Shown piece by piece: positions 1-7,906 of a stretch of DNA of 64,000 nucleotides (positions are counted from its first letter, which is position 1; every line of letters begins with the position of its first letter). A model generated the notes under the pieces. That model searched no databases and was not told the origin of the DNA. It was given only the letters and a program-made list of their open reading frames with translations. The stretch is from contig NZ_JAUFQP010000013.1 of NCBI RefSeq assembly GCF_030409805.1, positions 1,246,501-1,310,500 of the forward strand, read 5' to 3'. Origin of the DNA: Algibacter miyuki (GTDB lineage Bacteria > Bacteroidota > Bacteroidia > Flavobacteriales > Flavobacteriaceae). A program made the position numbers and the translations under genes.

Positions 1-1
1 T

Positions 2-733
2 AGAAATAGTGACGGTAGTTTATATGAATATGAGAAAATTGAAAACGTTATTCTAAGAGGTAATAGATTCAAAGGCAATATCTATGGAGATATTGTTTTA
101 TTTACAGGCTCTTTTATTACAGTAGAAAATAACTATTTTGAGTCGAGAATAGGAAATAAGGCGTCTAATAATATTATAATAAGAAATAATGTTATGCAAG
201 CTGGAGAAATAGATGGAGAGCCAAGTGAGTATGGTATTTTAATTAAATCATATTTAGTAAATGATGAAGAAACTAATTTTAATTATGAAATTTATGGGAA
301 TAAAATTGATGGTTACAAAAATGCGATGGTACTTTCAGGTGAGAATTTTGACGTTCACGATAATGCATTGACTGGGTTTAAAAGCGCTATTTCTTTAGGT
401 AAAAGATTTTATTACTCAAAATTTTATAATAATACTTTAGAGACAGATTTATCTACAAGTTATGGATATGTGGCTAGAGGAGCTGATATTAAAGATATTA
501 ATATCAAAAATGAAAATATTACTGTTGGGCGTAGATCTGTTGATTTTTACGATGTTATTGCAGATTCTGAACAAGGTTTAGTGTTTGATAATTGTGAGTT
601 TAATACAATTAGTAGAAATAAAAGTAATATTGATGGATGTGAGAATATTACAATTAAAAATTCTACTTTTAATGTAGATTTTAGTGTTGTAGATGATTCA
701 AAAAACATCTTGTTTATTGATAATAATAAGTAA
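2..733 (+). CDS. Right-handed beta-helix protein, C-terminal part (5' end outside window)
   Basis: The frame is open from base 2, so this is the end of a gene cut by the window edge, not a gene starting at the ATG at 194. The 243 visible residues are rich in N, I and V in the repetitive pattern of parallel beta-helix (PbH1) repeats, for example NITIKNSTFNV. They align by eye along their whole length with the C-terminal third of the next gene (1003-2886), with clearly more than half of the residues identical; both share GENF, LGKRFY, NNTLETDLSTSYGYV and VGRRSVDFYD. The two are therefore tandem paralogues. The beta-helix fold is typical of polysaccharide lyases, epimerases and surface proteins. 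No catalytic residue can be assigned, so the substrate is unknown. A terminator follows at 758-790. Confidence 0.85.
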   Translation, partial: RNSDGSLYEYEKIENVILRGNRFKGNIYGDIVLFTGSFITVENNYFESRIGNKASNNIIIRNNVMQAGEIDGEPSEYGILIKSYLVNDEETNFNYEIYGNKIDGYKNAMVLSGENFDVHDNALTGFKSAISLGKRFYYSKFYNNTLETDLSTSYGYVARGADIKDINIKNENITVGRRSVDFYDVIADSEQGLVFDNCEFNTISRNKSNIDGCENITIKNSTFNVDFSVVDDSKNILFIDNNK

Positions 734-757
734 GAACCTATTTAAATTTAATATTAT

Positions 758-790
758 AACCTCAGGCATTATTAATGTTTGAGGTTTTTT
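758..790 (+). terminator. Intrinsic terminator after first beta-helix gene
   Basis: AACCTCA (758-764) pairs with TGAGGTT (780-786) across a 15-nt loop and runs directly into a T tract. It lies 25 nt after the stop of the first beta-helix gene and separates it from the second copy. Confidence 0.75.
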
Positions 791-860
791 CTGTCCATAA
801 TTGTAATGTAAATCGTTGATGTTGTTTAAATTGTCTAATTTATTAAAAGTTATAAAATTA

Positions 861-942
861 CATTTAATCGATGTTATAAGTATTTTATCGATATAATTTA
901 TAGTTTTTAATGCATTTCATCGAATTAATAAGTATTTTGTCG
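861..942. repeat. 30-bp imperfect direct repeat upstream of second beta-helix gene
   Basis: Bases 861-890 and 913-942 match at 25 of 30 positions, sharing CATTT, ATCGA, ATAAGTATTTT and TCG. The copies start 52 bp apart, close to five helical turns, and end about 20 bp before the predicted -7 element at 964. This looks like a paired protein-binding site (operator). No regulator can be named. Confidence 0.55.
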
Positions 943-963
943 TTTTTTATTAATGTTACTCTA

Positions 964-971
964 TACATTTG
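964..971 (+). promoter_or_regulatory. Bacteroidota -7 promoter element (TAnnTTTG)
   Basis: TACATTTG matches the Bacteroidota primary sigma -7 consensus TAnnTTTG. A TTTG at 936-939 could be a -33 element, though the 24-nt spacing is slightly long. Transcription would begin near 976, about 27 nt before the ATG at 1003, which supports that start over the in-frame ATG at 910. Confidence 0.5.
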
Positions 972-1002
972 TAGCATAATAATACTTCAAAATACAAAAA
1001 TT

Positions 1003-2886
1003 ATGAAATTTATATTTAGACCTATGTTAATTCCCTTATTTTCCCTATTATTTATATTTACAGGATGTACTGAAGAGGCATTGGAGGAAATTCAAGCGAT
1101 AGAAGAAAAAGCAGCAGTAGTTAATACTAATGAAGATAATGATACTAATTCTGATGTAGATTCAAGTCTTCCTTGTGAATTCAAATTAGAAAACGTTGAA
1201 CCTAATTCAATAGTAATTATTAATTGCGTCATGGATTTGGGTTACGAAACGGTAACCTTACCTTCTAACGTATCTATTATTTACGAAGGAGGAGATATTA
1301 TAAATGGAACGTTAAGTTTTTCCGAAGGTTCTATTATTTCGGGCGAGTTATTAAACTCCACTTTAACGGTTGCGGGAGTGCTACCGGAATTAAAAAATAA
1401 TGTTTTTAATTTTCTACCAGAACGTTGGGAGATTATTGAAGATAAAGTTGAAGATGATGTGGCACTGTCTAATAGAAAAAAATTCAATGATGTGATGCTA
1501 CTAGTGCAAAAACTAGGAGGTACTAAGTTCGAAGTTGATAATTTAAATGCCTATTTCGATGTTAGTTCTCGAGTAAATAATCCTAAAATTAAATCAGAGA
1601 GTGCCATTTTATTACCCTCTAATTTTGAGTTAAGTATGACAGATAACACATACTTACGTGTGCAACCTAATAATGCACATGCATATAGCTTAATAATGGT
1701 TTTTAAAGGTGAAAATATTAAGGTAACTGGAGGAAATTTAATAGGTGATCGCTATGAGCATGATTATACACCTGTAGTAGATTTATATGGCAAAGAATAT
1801 GATACTCATGAGTGGGGGCATGTTACTCACGTTTCTGGTGGTGTAAATGTCACTTTGGAAGGTATTAATATTTTAGATGGATCGGGAGATGGTTTTGTAG
1901 TACATGGTAGTTCTATTAGGGCTACAGATGGAACACCAGGAAATGCTGTAATTTCAAAAAATGTAACGTTAAGAAATTGCACTATTGATGGGGCTCGAAG
2001 AAATGGATTAAGCATTCTAGATGGTGATGGTATATTAGTAGAAAATTGTAACATCTTTAATACAGCGGAAGGCGATAGCCCAAGTGGGGTAAAATACAGT
2101 TCTGCAGGAGCTTGGCCAATGCAAGGGATAAGCTTTGAAGCTTGGCGCGTAAGAGAAGCGGATGGGACTCTTAAAGAGTATGAAAAAATAGAAAATGTTG
2201 TTTTAAGAGGGAATACTTTTAAAAATAATAGAGCAGGAGATGTTGTTTTGTTTACGGGTTCGTTTATAACTATAGAAGATAACTATTTTGATGGAGGAAT
2301 TGGTAATATTGCTTCTCACGATATTATAATTAGAAATAACACCATGGAGTCTAGAATTGAAAATGGTGTCTCATTGGAATACGGTATTAAAGTGTTATCA
2401 AGATTAGACTATTTTGGAAATGAGTTTAACTATAACTACCAAATATATGGAAATAAAGTAACGGGCTATAAAAATCCAATGGTATTATCTGGAGAGAATT
2501 TTGAAGTGTATGATAATGTTTTAAAAGATTTTAAATCTGGTATAACGTTAGGTAAAAGGTTTTATAAAGCAAGTTTTTATAATAATACTTTAGAAACAGA
2601 TCTTTCTACAAGTTATGGTTATGTTGCAAATGGTGCTGATGTTAAAGATATATTTATTAAAAATGAAACTATTAATGTTGGTCGTAGATCTGTGGATTTT
2701 TATGATCTTATTGCAAATAGCGAAAAGAACCTAGTATTCGATAATTGTAATTTCAATGCTTTTAGTAAAAACAAGAGTAATATTGATGGTTGCGAGAATA
2801 TTACCATTCAAAATTCTCAATTTAATGTCGATTTTAGTATTGTTGACAACTCTAAAAATATATTATTAATAAATAATAACAATTAA
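1003..2886 (+). CDS. Right-handed beta-helix surface lipoprotein
   Basis: This 627-aa protein starts at 1003, where it begins with a lipoprotein signal (MKFIFRPMLIPLFSLLF) and a lipobox FTGC with Cys about residue 18. The frame is open back to an ATG at 910, but that adds a second hydrophobic stretch and would start before the promoter. After an acidic linker, residues of about 70-140 resemble a short beta-structured domain. From about 170 on there are PbH1-type coils with GDGI, ILDGSGDGF and RRNGLSILDGDG turns, the last resembling pectate-lyase-superfamily proteins. It probably sits on the outer membrane and may bind or cleave an acidic glycan, but no catalytic set is evident. It is a tandem paralogue of the preceding gene. 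Confidence 0.85.
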   Translation: MKFIFRPMLIPLFSLLFIFTGCTEEALEEIQAIEEKAAVVNTNEDNDTNSDVDSSLPCEFKLENVEPNSIVIINCVMDLGYETVTLPSNVSIIYEGGDIINGTLSFSEGSIISGELLNSTLTVAGVLPELKNNVFNFLPERWEIIEDKVEDDVALSNRKKFNDVMLLVQKLGGTKFEVDNLNAYFDVSSRVNNPKIKSESAILLPSNFELSMTDNTYLRVQPNNAHAYSLIMVFKGENIKVTGGNLIGDRYEHDYTPVVDLYGKEYDTHEWGHVTHVSGGVNVTLEGINILDGSGDGFVVHGSSIRATDGTPGNAVISKNVTLRNCTIDGARRNGLSILDGDGILVENCNIFNTAEGDSPSGVKYSSAGAWPMQGISFEAWRVREADGTLKEYEKIENVVLRGNTFKNNRAGDVVLFTGSFITIEDNYFDGGIGNIASHDIIIRNNTMESRIENGVSLEYGIKVLSRLDYFGNEFNYNYQIYGNKVTGYKNPMVLSGENFEVYDNVLKDFKSGITLGKRFYKASFYNNTLETDLSTSYGYVANGADVKDIFIKNETINVGRRSVDFYDLIANSEKNLVFDNCNFNAFSKNKSNIDGCENITIQNSQFNVDFSIVDNSKNILLINNNN

Positions 2887-2930
2887 AGGGTTTTTTTATA
2901 AACTTGGATATTAGTTTATACGAGAAGCTA

Positions 2931-2966
2931 AAAAAACTCAGAATTTTATAAAATTCTGAGTTTTTT
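2931..2966. terminator. Bidirectional intrinsic terminator
   Basis: A perfect palindrome of two 13-nt arms (2936-2948 and 2949-2961) is flanked by A6 on the left and T6 on the right, so it can terminate transcription from both sides. It sits between the beta-helix gene and the convergent end of the polysaccharide locus. Confidence 0.9.
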
Positions 2967-2988
2967 ATATTTAATGAAGATTTAAAAC

Positions 2989-3744
2989 TTATAGAGCTTC
3001 TTCTAAAGTTTTTCTTTCAAAAACTTCCAATTTACCTCCACGCGTACAATTATAAATTTTAATATTTAGTTGATCACAAATTTGTTTTGTTTTAATAAAA
3101 CCTTGCGTTAATCCATCTATATTTACATCTACTTTTTTATTTCCAGTGGTAGTATATCCGTCAAAATGAATTTTTTCTGTTTTACTGTTTAGGTTATGAT
3201 CAAAACCTATTAAGTAAATTTCCTTAAATCCCATGTATACAGCGAATTGAAGCATGGCAAAGGATACCGAGCCACAAGATTCCACTTTTTTACTCACATC
3301 CGAACTAAACTGAACATTTTTGTAAGAGGGATCTGATCTATTTATGTAATAAATATGGTCTGCAATATTTCTATAATCGTTATAAACTGTGCTTGCTGTT
3401 TCATAAAAGTATCCAATAAATTTCTTTTTGGCTGGCACCTCTTTTATTTGATTATTTACTCTTCTAATATAACCAGGGTCATGAGAAAAATAATAGTAAG
3501 GACGCCAACTTGTTTTGGGTAACAAAGCATAAATCATATTGCATGAAAATGATATTTCATTTTTTATATAATCTAAATCTTCAGTTTTTAAACTAGGTCC
3601 ATTACCTATAATAAAACATCTTTCATTTTTATGATAATTTTTAAGAGATTTTATTTTTGTTGGTTGCTTGCTTAATTTAAGTCGTATTAGTTTGGTAATT
3701 AATTTATTGTAAATTTTTACTATAAAAAATTTAACTTTCTGCAT
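2989..3744 (-). CDS. DUF115/GT42-like putative nonulosonate glycosyltransferase
   Basis: The 251-aa protein has a Rossmann-like N-terminal motif FIIGNGPSLK (residues 44-53) and a later block CGSVSFAMLQFAVYMGFKEI leading into GFDHN (about 157-184). This layout is shared by DUF115 proteins (archaeal MptE pterin kinases and the Maf flagellin glycosylation factors) and by GT42 sialyltransferases such as Cst-II. It lies 10 nt downstream of a CMP-nonulosonate synthetase gene. On that context I infer a transferase using a CMP-activated sugar. Automated annotation may call it MptE-like, which the context does not support. It is the last gene of the locus, before the terminator at 2931-2966. Confidence 0.6.
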   Translation of the reverse strand: MQKVKFFIVKIYNKLITKLIRLKLSKQPTKIKSLKNYHKNERCFIIGNGPSLKTEDLDYIKNEISFSCNMIYALLPKTSWRPYYYFSHDPGYIRRVNNQIKEVPAKKKFIGYFYETASTVYNDYRNIADHIYYINRSDPSYKNVQFSSDVSKKVESCGSVSFAMLQFAVYMGFKEIYLIGFDHNLNSKTEKIHFDGYTTTGNKKVDVNIDGLTQGFIKTKQICDQLNIKIYNCTRGGKLEVFERKTLEEAL

Positions 3745-3754
3745 ATCTCAGTTT

Positions 3755-4411
3755 TTATTGTTTTAATACTATTTTTTTGAACATAAACTCTGCAAAATCA
3801 AAATCGACATCTGTATCTATATCTATTGCTTCCGCTTGTGTTACTTTCATCCAATAAGGTTTTGAGCATATAAGATTTCGAGCTTCCAACATAGCTTCTC
3901 TATTTGCTATAACTAAGCCAAATGTTGGAGCTACATAATCTGGTAAGTTTTGAGAATTTGGAGCATTTAAAGGATCATAATTAACAGCTTTCCCATTATG
4001 CCATAAAAATTCTTTCACACTTTTTACGGACATTAGACTATTACAATCTTCGGCAAAGAAAGTATCAATGGCTCTTACATATGACTCTTTTAAAATCAAA
4101 GGAGCTGTAACTTGGGCAATAAGAATATTTTCAGCCTCTGTCTCACGTGCTAAAAACTCATGGTACTCACTATTTGAACATTCAGAACTTGCAAAATAAG
4201 GATCTCTCCTATGGTATTTTAAACCCATTGATTTTGCTAGTTCAATGGCATGCTCACTATCCGTATTGACTATTATGTCATCCACAGGTAAATTTTTCAC
4301 TAGATCAACTTTATATTCAAAAAGTGATTTCTCAGCAAATTTTCTGAAATTTTTATCTTTGACCCTTTGAGAACCAGCTCTCATTGGTATTACGGCTACT
4401 ATTTTTTTCAT
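3755..4411 (-). CDS. neuA: CMP-nonulosonate (acylneuraminate) cytidylyltransferase
   Basis: The 218-aa enzyme is predicted to activate a nonulosonic acid (sialic, legionaminic, pseudaminic or Kdo-like) with CTP to give the CMP-sugar. The nucleotide-binding signature IPMRAGSQRVKDKNFR (residues 8-23) matches the P-A-R-x-G-S-x-R-x(3)-K-N pattern of the family, and IVNTDSE and AQVTAPL follow as expected. The length is normal. Its ATG overlaps the stop of the upstream epimerase (ATGA), and the DUF115/GT42-like gene follows after 10 nt. No NeuB- or NeuC-type genes are present in the window, so the acid must be made elsewhere or the true substrate differs. Confidence 0.8.
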   Translation of the reverse strand: MKKIVAVIPMRAGSQRVKDKNFRKFAEKSLFEYKVDLVKNLPVDDIIVNTDSEHAIELAKSMGLKYHRRDPYFASSECSNSEYHEFLARETEAENILIAQVTAPLILKESYVRAIDTFFAEDCNSLMSVKSVKEFLWHNGKAVNYDPLNAPNSQNLPDYVAPTFGLVIANREAMLEARNLICSKPYWMKVTQAEAIDIDTDVDFDFAEFMFKKIVLKQ

Positions 4412-5295
4412 ACTTCTAAATAATTTATAAATTCATTTAATCCTTTTTCTAAATCGTAGTCCGCTGACCAGCCTAACGTTTTTAGTTTTTCATTATTACC
4501 GGTAATATATGTCTGATCACCTAAATAACCTTTAACCTCTTTAATTTTTAGATTTTTACCTAGTCTTTGACTGATTTTATCAATAATAATTTCAGGTGTT
4601 AAATTTTCTTTAAAAGTCACATTATAGATCTCATTATCTGTGATTTCTTTAAATGATAGTGAAAGTGCTTTTATTACGTCATTTACGTGAATAAGTTCTC
4701 TAGTTCTATTTTTAGCCCCCGTAATAGTAATAACATTTCCTTTTAAGGCTTGATTTAAATAAATACTTAAAATTCCTTGATGGTCATTTAACAGATTTTG
4801 AGTTCCTCCATAAGTTGCAAACAATCGGAATATTGTGTAAGGAATTGAATTATGTTCTTTTAATAATTTAACATAAAACTCTGCACTTAATTTACTGGCT
4901 CCATAAAAAGAAATAGGGTTAGGAGGACTTAATTCGGAAGCATCTTTTGCATTTCCGTATACAGCCATTGTACTAGTGTATACTATTTTTTTTACCTTTA
5001 ATTTCTGAGCTAGTTTGACTATGTTTAGAGTTCCTACTGAATTCCATAAACAATCTTCATAGGAGTTTTTAAGACTAAAGTAACCACCGGATTGAGCTGC
5101 AATATGAAAGATGTAATCAATTTTACCGAAATTTTGATCAAGTATTTTAGGATTACTAATATCAAAAATTATATATTCTACATCAGACTTAGGTTTGACT
5201 AAGTCAATAACTATAATTTTGTGACCAAATAATTTTAGTTGTTCTACTAATTTATTACCAATAAAACCACTTCCTCCCGTAACTATTATTCTCAT
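4408..5295 (-). CDS. NAD-dependent sugar epimerase/dehydratase (extended SDR)
   Basis: This 295-aa extended short-chain dehydrogenase has the cofactor motif GGSGFIG (residues 7-13), a TSTMAVYG strand carrying the catalytic Ser/Thr, and YGASK with the catalytic Tyr and Lys. The family modifies nucleotide-activated sugars (4-epimerases, 4,6-dehydratases); the exact substrate cannot be read here. It heads a three-gene unit (SDR, CMP-sugar synthetase, putative transferase) with 4-nt overlap to the next gene. A 172-nt gap upstream holds a terminator and an inverted repeat, so the unit may have its own promoter. Confidence 0.8.
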   Translation of the reverse strand: MRIIVTGGSGFIGNKLVEQLKLFGHKIIVIDLVKPKSDVEYIIFDISNPKILDQNFGKIDYIFHIAAQSGGYFSLKNSYEDCLWNSVGTLNIVKLAQKLKVKKIVYTSTMAVYGNAKDASELSPPNPISFYGASKLSAEFYVKLLKEHNSIPYTIFRLFATYGGTQNLLNDHQGILSIYLNQALKGNVITITGAKNRTRELIHVNDVIKALSLSFKEITDNEIYNVTFKENLTPEIIIDKISQRLGKNLKIKEVKGYLGDQTYITGNNEKLKTLGWSADYDLEKGLNEFINYLEV

Positions 5296-5359
5296 TCGAT
5301 ACTTTAAAGTTAATTCCGATTTTTAATTATTTAGGACATTAAGAACTAATTATTGTCGG

Positions 5360-5378
5360 AATATATCGATGATATATT
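5360..5378. promoter_or_regulatory. Inverted repeat upstream of the three-gene tail unit
   Basis: AATATATC-gat-GATATATT is an 8-bp perfect inverted repeat with a 3-bp spacer, about 65 bp before the start of the epimerase gene. It could be an operator, but AT-rich inverted repeats arise easily by chance. Confidence 0.25.
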
Positions 5379-5438
5379 TGTTAGCCTTTTTTTATCGAAG
5401 AAATGGCTGATTATTTAGTTAAAGTACTGAATATTAAT

Positions 5439-5469
5439 AAAAAATCACACGAAAGATGTGGGGTTTTTT
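5439..5469 (-). terminator. Probable weak intrinsic terminator after CapK-like gene
   Basis: Read on the minus strand, A6-CCC-CACA, a 7-nt loop and TGTG-A-T6 form a small hairpin followed by a T tract. The GC stem is only 4 bp, extended by A-T pairs. It overlaps the last codons of the CapK-like gene and marks a likely break before the SDR/neuA/transferase unit. Confidence 0.4.
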
Positions 5470-6871
5470 AAACGATTAAATCGGAGGATTTCAGTGTGTT
5501 TTTTACAATTCGATATTTACCACTTTTTTCAACTGGAATTTCTGATACATAATTGAGTGATATTGTCATTTTCGAGCCAACACGGTCTATTAAATTTTTC
5601 AGGAATATACTTTCATACTTATCTTCATAAATAGAAGGGTCTTTTTCAATTAAGACATTTATCTTATTTATTTCAGCTTGATGAATTTGAAATTTAACAA
5701 TACCTTTTACTCCTTTTAGACAGTTTGATATGTTCCCTAAATTAATTTTACCATTCTCTTCTGAATAAATATAATCGGACATGCGACCTAGAATTTGTTT
5801 AATCAAAGGGTTGTTATTACCACAACTACAAGTTTCTTCTTGAGGTAGTAATTCAATTTCGTCACCAATATCATATCTAATCAAAGGAGTACCATGGGTA
5901 TTGAAAGCTGTAACTATTAGGCGGCCTTTTGTACAAGGCTCATCTTGATTATCTAAAACCTCAAACACTCCACTTTGCAACTCTAAATGCAGTTTTTTAT
6001 TTTTACACTCAAAAATAAAAGGTGCCCCTTCGGAAGAAGCATATTGATTATATAGATTGGTTTTAAAGTAACTTTCTAAGATAACTCTAATATCTTCCGT
6101 AATGGTTTCTGCCGTGGGGAAAATAGCTTTTATTGTGTTTGAAGGGAAGTCAATGTTATTAGCAATACCAAATTTTGCAATTTCATATATTGTAGAAGGA
6201 AAACCAACAATGTATTCGGGTTTATATTTAATTAAGTTATTCAGATAATGCTTTAAATATTTACTGTGAATATGAAATGTGGAGTAATACCTTACATTGT
6301 AAAGTTTATCTGTTTTCCAAAATCTATTTTGTTTGATATCTCTCGAGTTTAACAAATTTTTTCCGCTAAACCAAGCTGTTTTTTTTCCTAATTCATACCC
6401 AAACCAATTTCTAAAGTTATCTAAAAGCGCAAACCTTTCTTGTAAATCGTTTGGAGTATAAAGCACTTCTAACGATTTTCCTGTGGTTCCTCCTGTTTTA
6501 CTTAGTGTACCTTTTTCTTTTGAAATTGTATAAACGTCGTTAATATTATTTCTTAAATCTTCTTTATTTATTATTGGAAGTGTTCGTAAGTCGTTTAGAC
6601 TAGAAATATCGTTTATATTAGCATCTTTGAATATCTTTTTGTAATAAGATGAGTTTGTGTTCGCATAGTCTAAGAATATTTTCAATTTTTCTAACTGGAT
6701 ATCTTGTAATTGAGAGCGCGTTAATCCATTATTAGATTTGTAATGGTTAAGAAAGGATTTATAGGCACCGCCGTACCGTGTTTTATAGGCACGATAATTG
6801 AAAAAACTAATCATAGATTCTTGCAGGAAAAGTGGGCTCTTTTCAAATATATTTTCGAGTATAGAATTCAT
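5468..6871 (-). CDS. CapK/PaaK-like adenylate-forming enzyme
   Basis: The 467-aa protein belongs to the phenylacetate-CoA ligase (PaaK)/CapK branch of adenylate-forming enzymes. The P-loop-like TGGTTGKSLEV is near residue 126, and RYDIGDEIEL and a CSCG cluster near residue 345 are also family features. In capsule loci CapK proteins occur often but their reaction is not established; activation of an acyl group for decoration of the polymer is one idea. It follows a deacetylase gene by 44 nt. The role here is inferred from position only. Confidence 0.8.
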   Translation of the reverse strand: MNSILENIFEKSPLFLQESMISFFNYRAYKTRYGGAYKSFLNHYKSNNGLTRSQLQDIQLEKLKIFLDYANTNSSYYKKIFKDANINDISSLNDLRTLPIINKEDLRNNINDVYTISKEKGTLSKTGGTTGKSLEVLYTPNDLQERFALLDNFRNWFGYELGKKTAWFSGKNLLNSRDIKQNRFWKTDKLYNVRYYSTFHIHSKYLKHYLNNLIKYKPEYIVGFPSTIYEIAKFGIANNIDFPSNTIKAIFPTAETITEDIRVILESYFKTNLYNQYASSEGAPFIFECKNKKLHLELQSGVFEVLDNQDEPCTKGRLIVTAFNTHGTPLIRYDIGDEIELLPQEETCSCGNNNPLIKQILGRMSDYIYSEENGKINLGNISNCLKGVKGIVKFQIHQAEINKINVLIEKDPSIYEDKYESIFLKNLIDRVGSKMTISLNYVSEIPVEKSGKYRIVKNTLKSSDLIV

Positions 6872-6915
6872 TCTTTATTAAATTAGAAATATTAATGTAA
6901 CAGCTAAACAAGTCT

Positions 6916-7896
6916 TTATTTATCTTGGTTCATGAGTTTAGCACTTAAAGAAGTCATAGTTTCACTTTCAAAACCATATTTTTTATGCAATTCTTGATAG
7001 TGAGTATATATTGCGGTTAAAATTTCTAGATTTTTATTTAAATCACTTCCAAAATTATGAGGGTGCCACCATAAATGGTATAATTCATTATGTTTAGCAG
7101 CATAAGTCATAGCTTTTTTAATTCTGCGTAATTTTAAAGGTTCTAAAAAAGAAAGCTTTTTTTTGTAGGGTCTTAGAAATCTTGAAGAAGGAAGATTTAC
7201 GCAGTGTTTAAAATTATTTTTTAACTTTTGAATATTATAGGTGTGGTTGCCAAAAATTTTAAAGTAGCTATCTAAGAGTCTAAAAGCTGGTGCTAATTTA
7301 TTAAAATTGGTATTTTTAAAAGGCCATGCGTTTTCTGTACCTCTATATGATGTAATTCCGTGTTTAGCACAAACATCTAAGTATTTATTGTTTACTTCAT
7401 TTCTTGGAAAAATAATACTTTTGCAATCAATATCTAGTGCTGCACTAACCTTTACAGCAGTTTCAATGTCGGAATCAAATTGATCTATTGTTTGACCTGA
7501 TGCTAAGCAATAGTAATGGCTATAAGTATGCGTGCCAATTTCGTGTAATTTGTTTTGTGCTATTTTTTCAATAATAGGTCTTGCAAAGTAGTATGGAGAA
7601 AGCGTTTTATAATTTTTATCAATAGTCTCAATTAAAGGGTATGGGTTAAAATTACTATTAGCGTAAGTCGGAAGATGTTCAGGGGTGTTTGCCTTTAGAT
7701 CTATATTGTTTTTATTAAACAGAAATCCAACTATAGAAAAGGTTAACCTTACATTATATTGATCACTTAGTTTAAGTATTTTAGAAATGGCTTTTGGTGT
7801 ATTTTGAAGATTGGTTTTATAGTCTTCTATGGATTTGGCGTCAAAAAGCCCCCAATGAAGCTCAAAATCTAATGATATTACAAATTTACCATTCAT
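6916..7896 (-). CDS. Polysaccharide deacetylase family protein (NodB-like)
   Basis: This 326-aa protein shows the NodB fold signatures: SLDFELHWG near the N-terminus (residues 9-17, with the catalytic/metal Asp), the metal-binding HTYSH (about residue 122) preceded by HEIGT, and FPRNEVN. Such enzymes remove N- or O-acetyl groups from polysaccharides. No signal peptide is visible, so it probably acts in the cytoplasm on lipid-linked precursors. The gene follows the polymerase-like gene by 10 nt in the same operon. Confidence 0.8.
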   Translation of the reverse strand: MNGKFVISLDFELHWGLFDAKSIEDYKTNLQNTPKAISKILKLSDQYNVRLTFSIVGFLFNKNNIDLKANTPEHLPTYANSNFNPYPLIETIDKNYKTLSPYYFARPIIEKIAQNKLHEIGTHTYSHYYCLASGQTIDQFDSDIETAVKVSAALDIDCKSIIFPRNEVNNKYLDVCAKHGITSYRGTENAWPFKNTNFNKLAPAFRLLDSYFKIFGNHTYNIQKLKNNFKHCVNLPSSRFLRPYKKKLSFLEPLKLRRIKKAMTYAAKHNELYHLWWHPHNFGSDLNKNLEILTAIYTHYQELHKKYGFESETMTSLSAKLMNQDK

Positions 7897-7906
7897 AGTA
7901 GGTGTT

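Noticed and set aside
2..733. First beta-helix gene as a pseudogene or a short protein starting at 194
   Set aside because: The frame is open to the window edge and aligns with its paralogue upstream of 194, so it is simply cut by the window.
910..1002. N-terminal extension of the second beta-helix gene from the ATG at 910
   Set aside because: It would begin upstream of the likely promoter and within the second direct-repeat region, and it adds an extra hydrophobic stretch before a complete lipoprotein signal starting at 1003.
2989..3744. 6-hydroxymethylpterin diphosphokinase (MptE) role
   Set aside because: The DUF115 fold allows the name, but the gene is in a polysaccharide operon beside a CMP-sugar synthetase, with no pterin genes.
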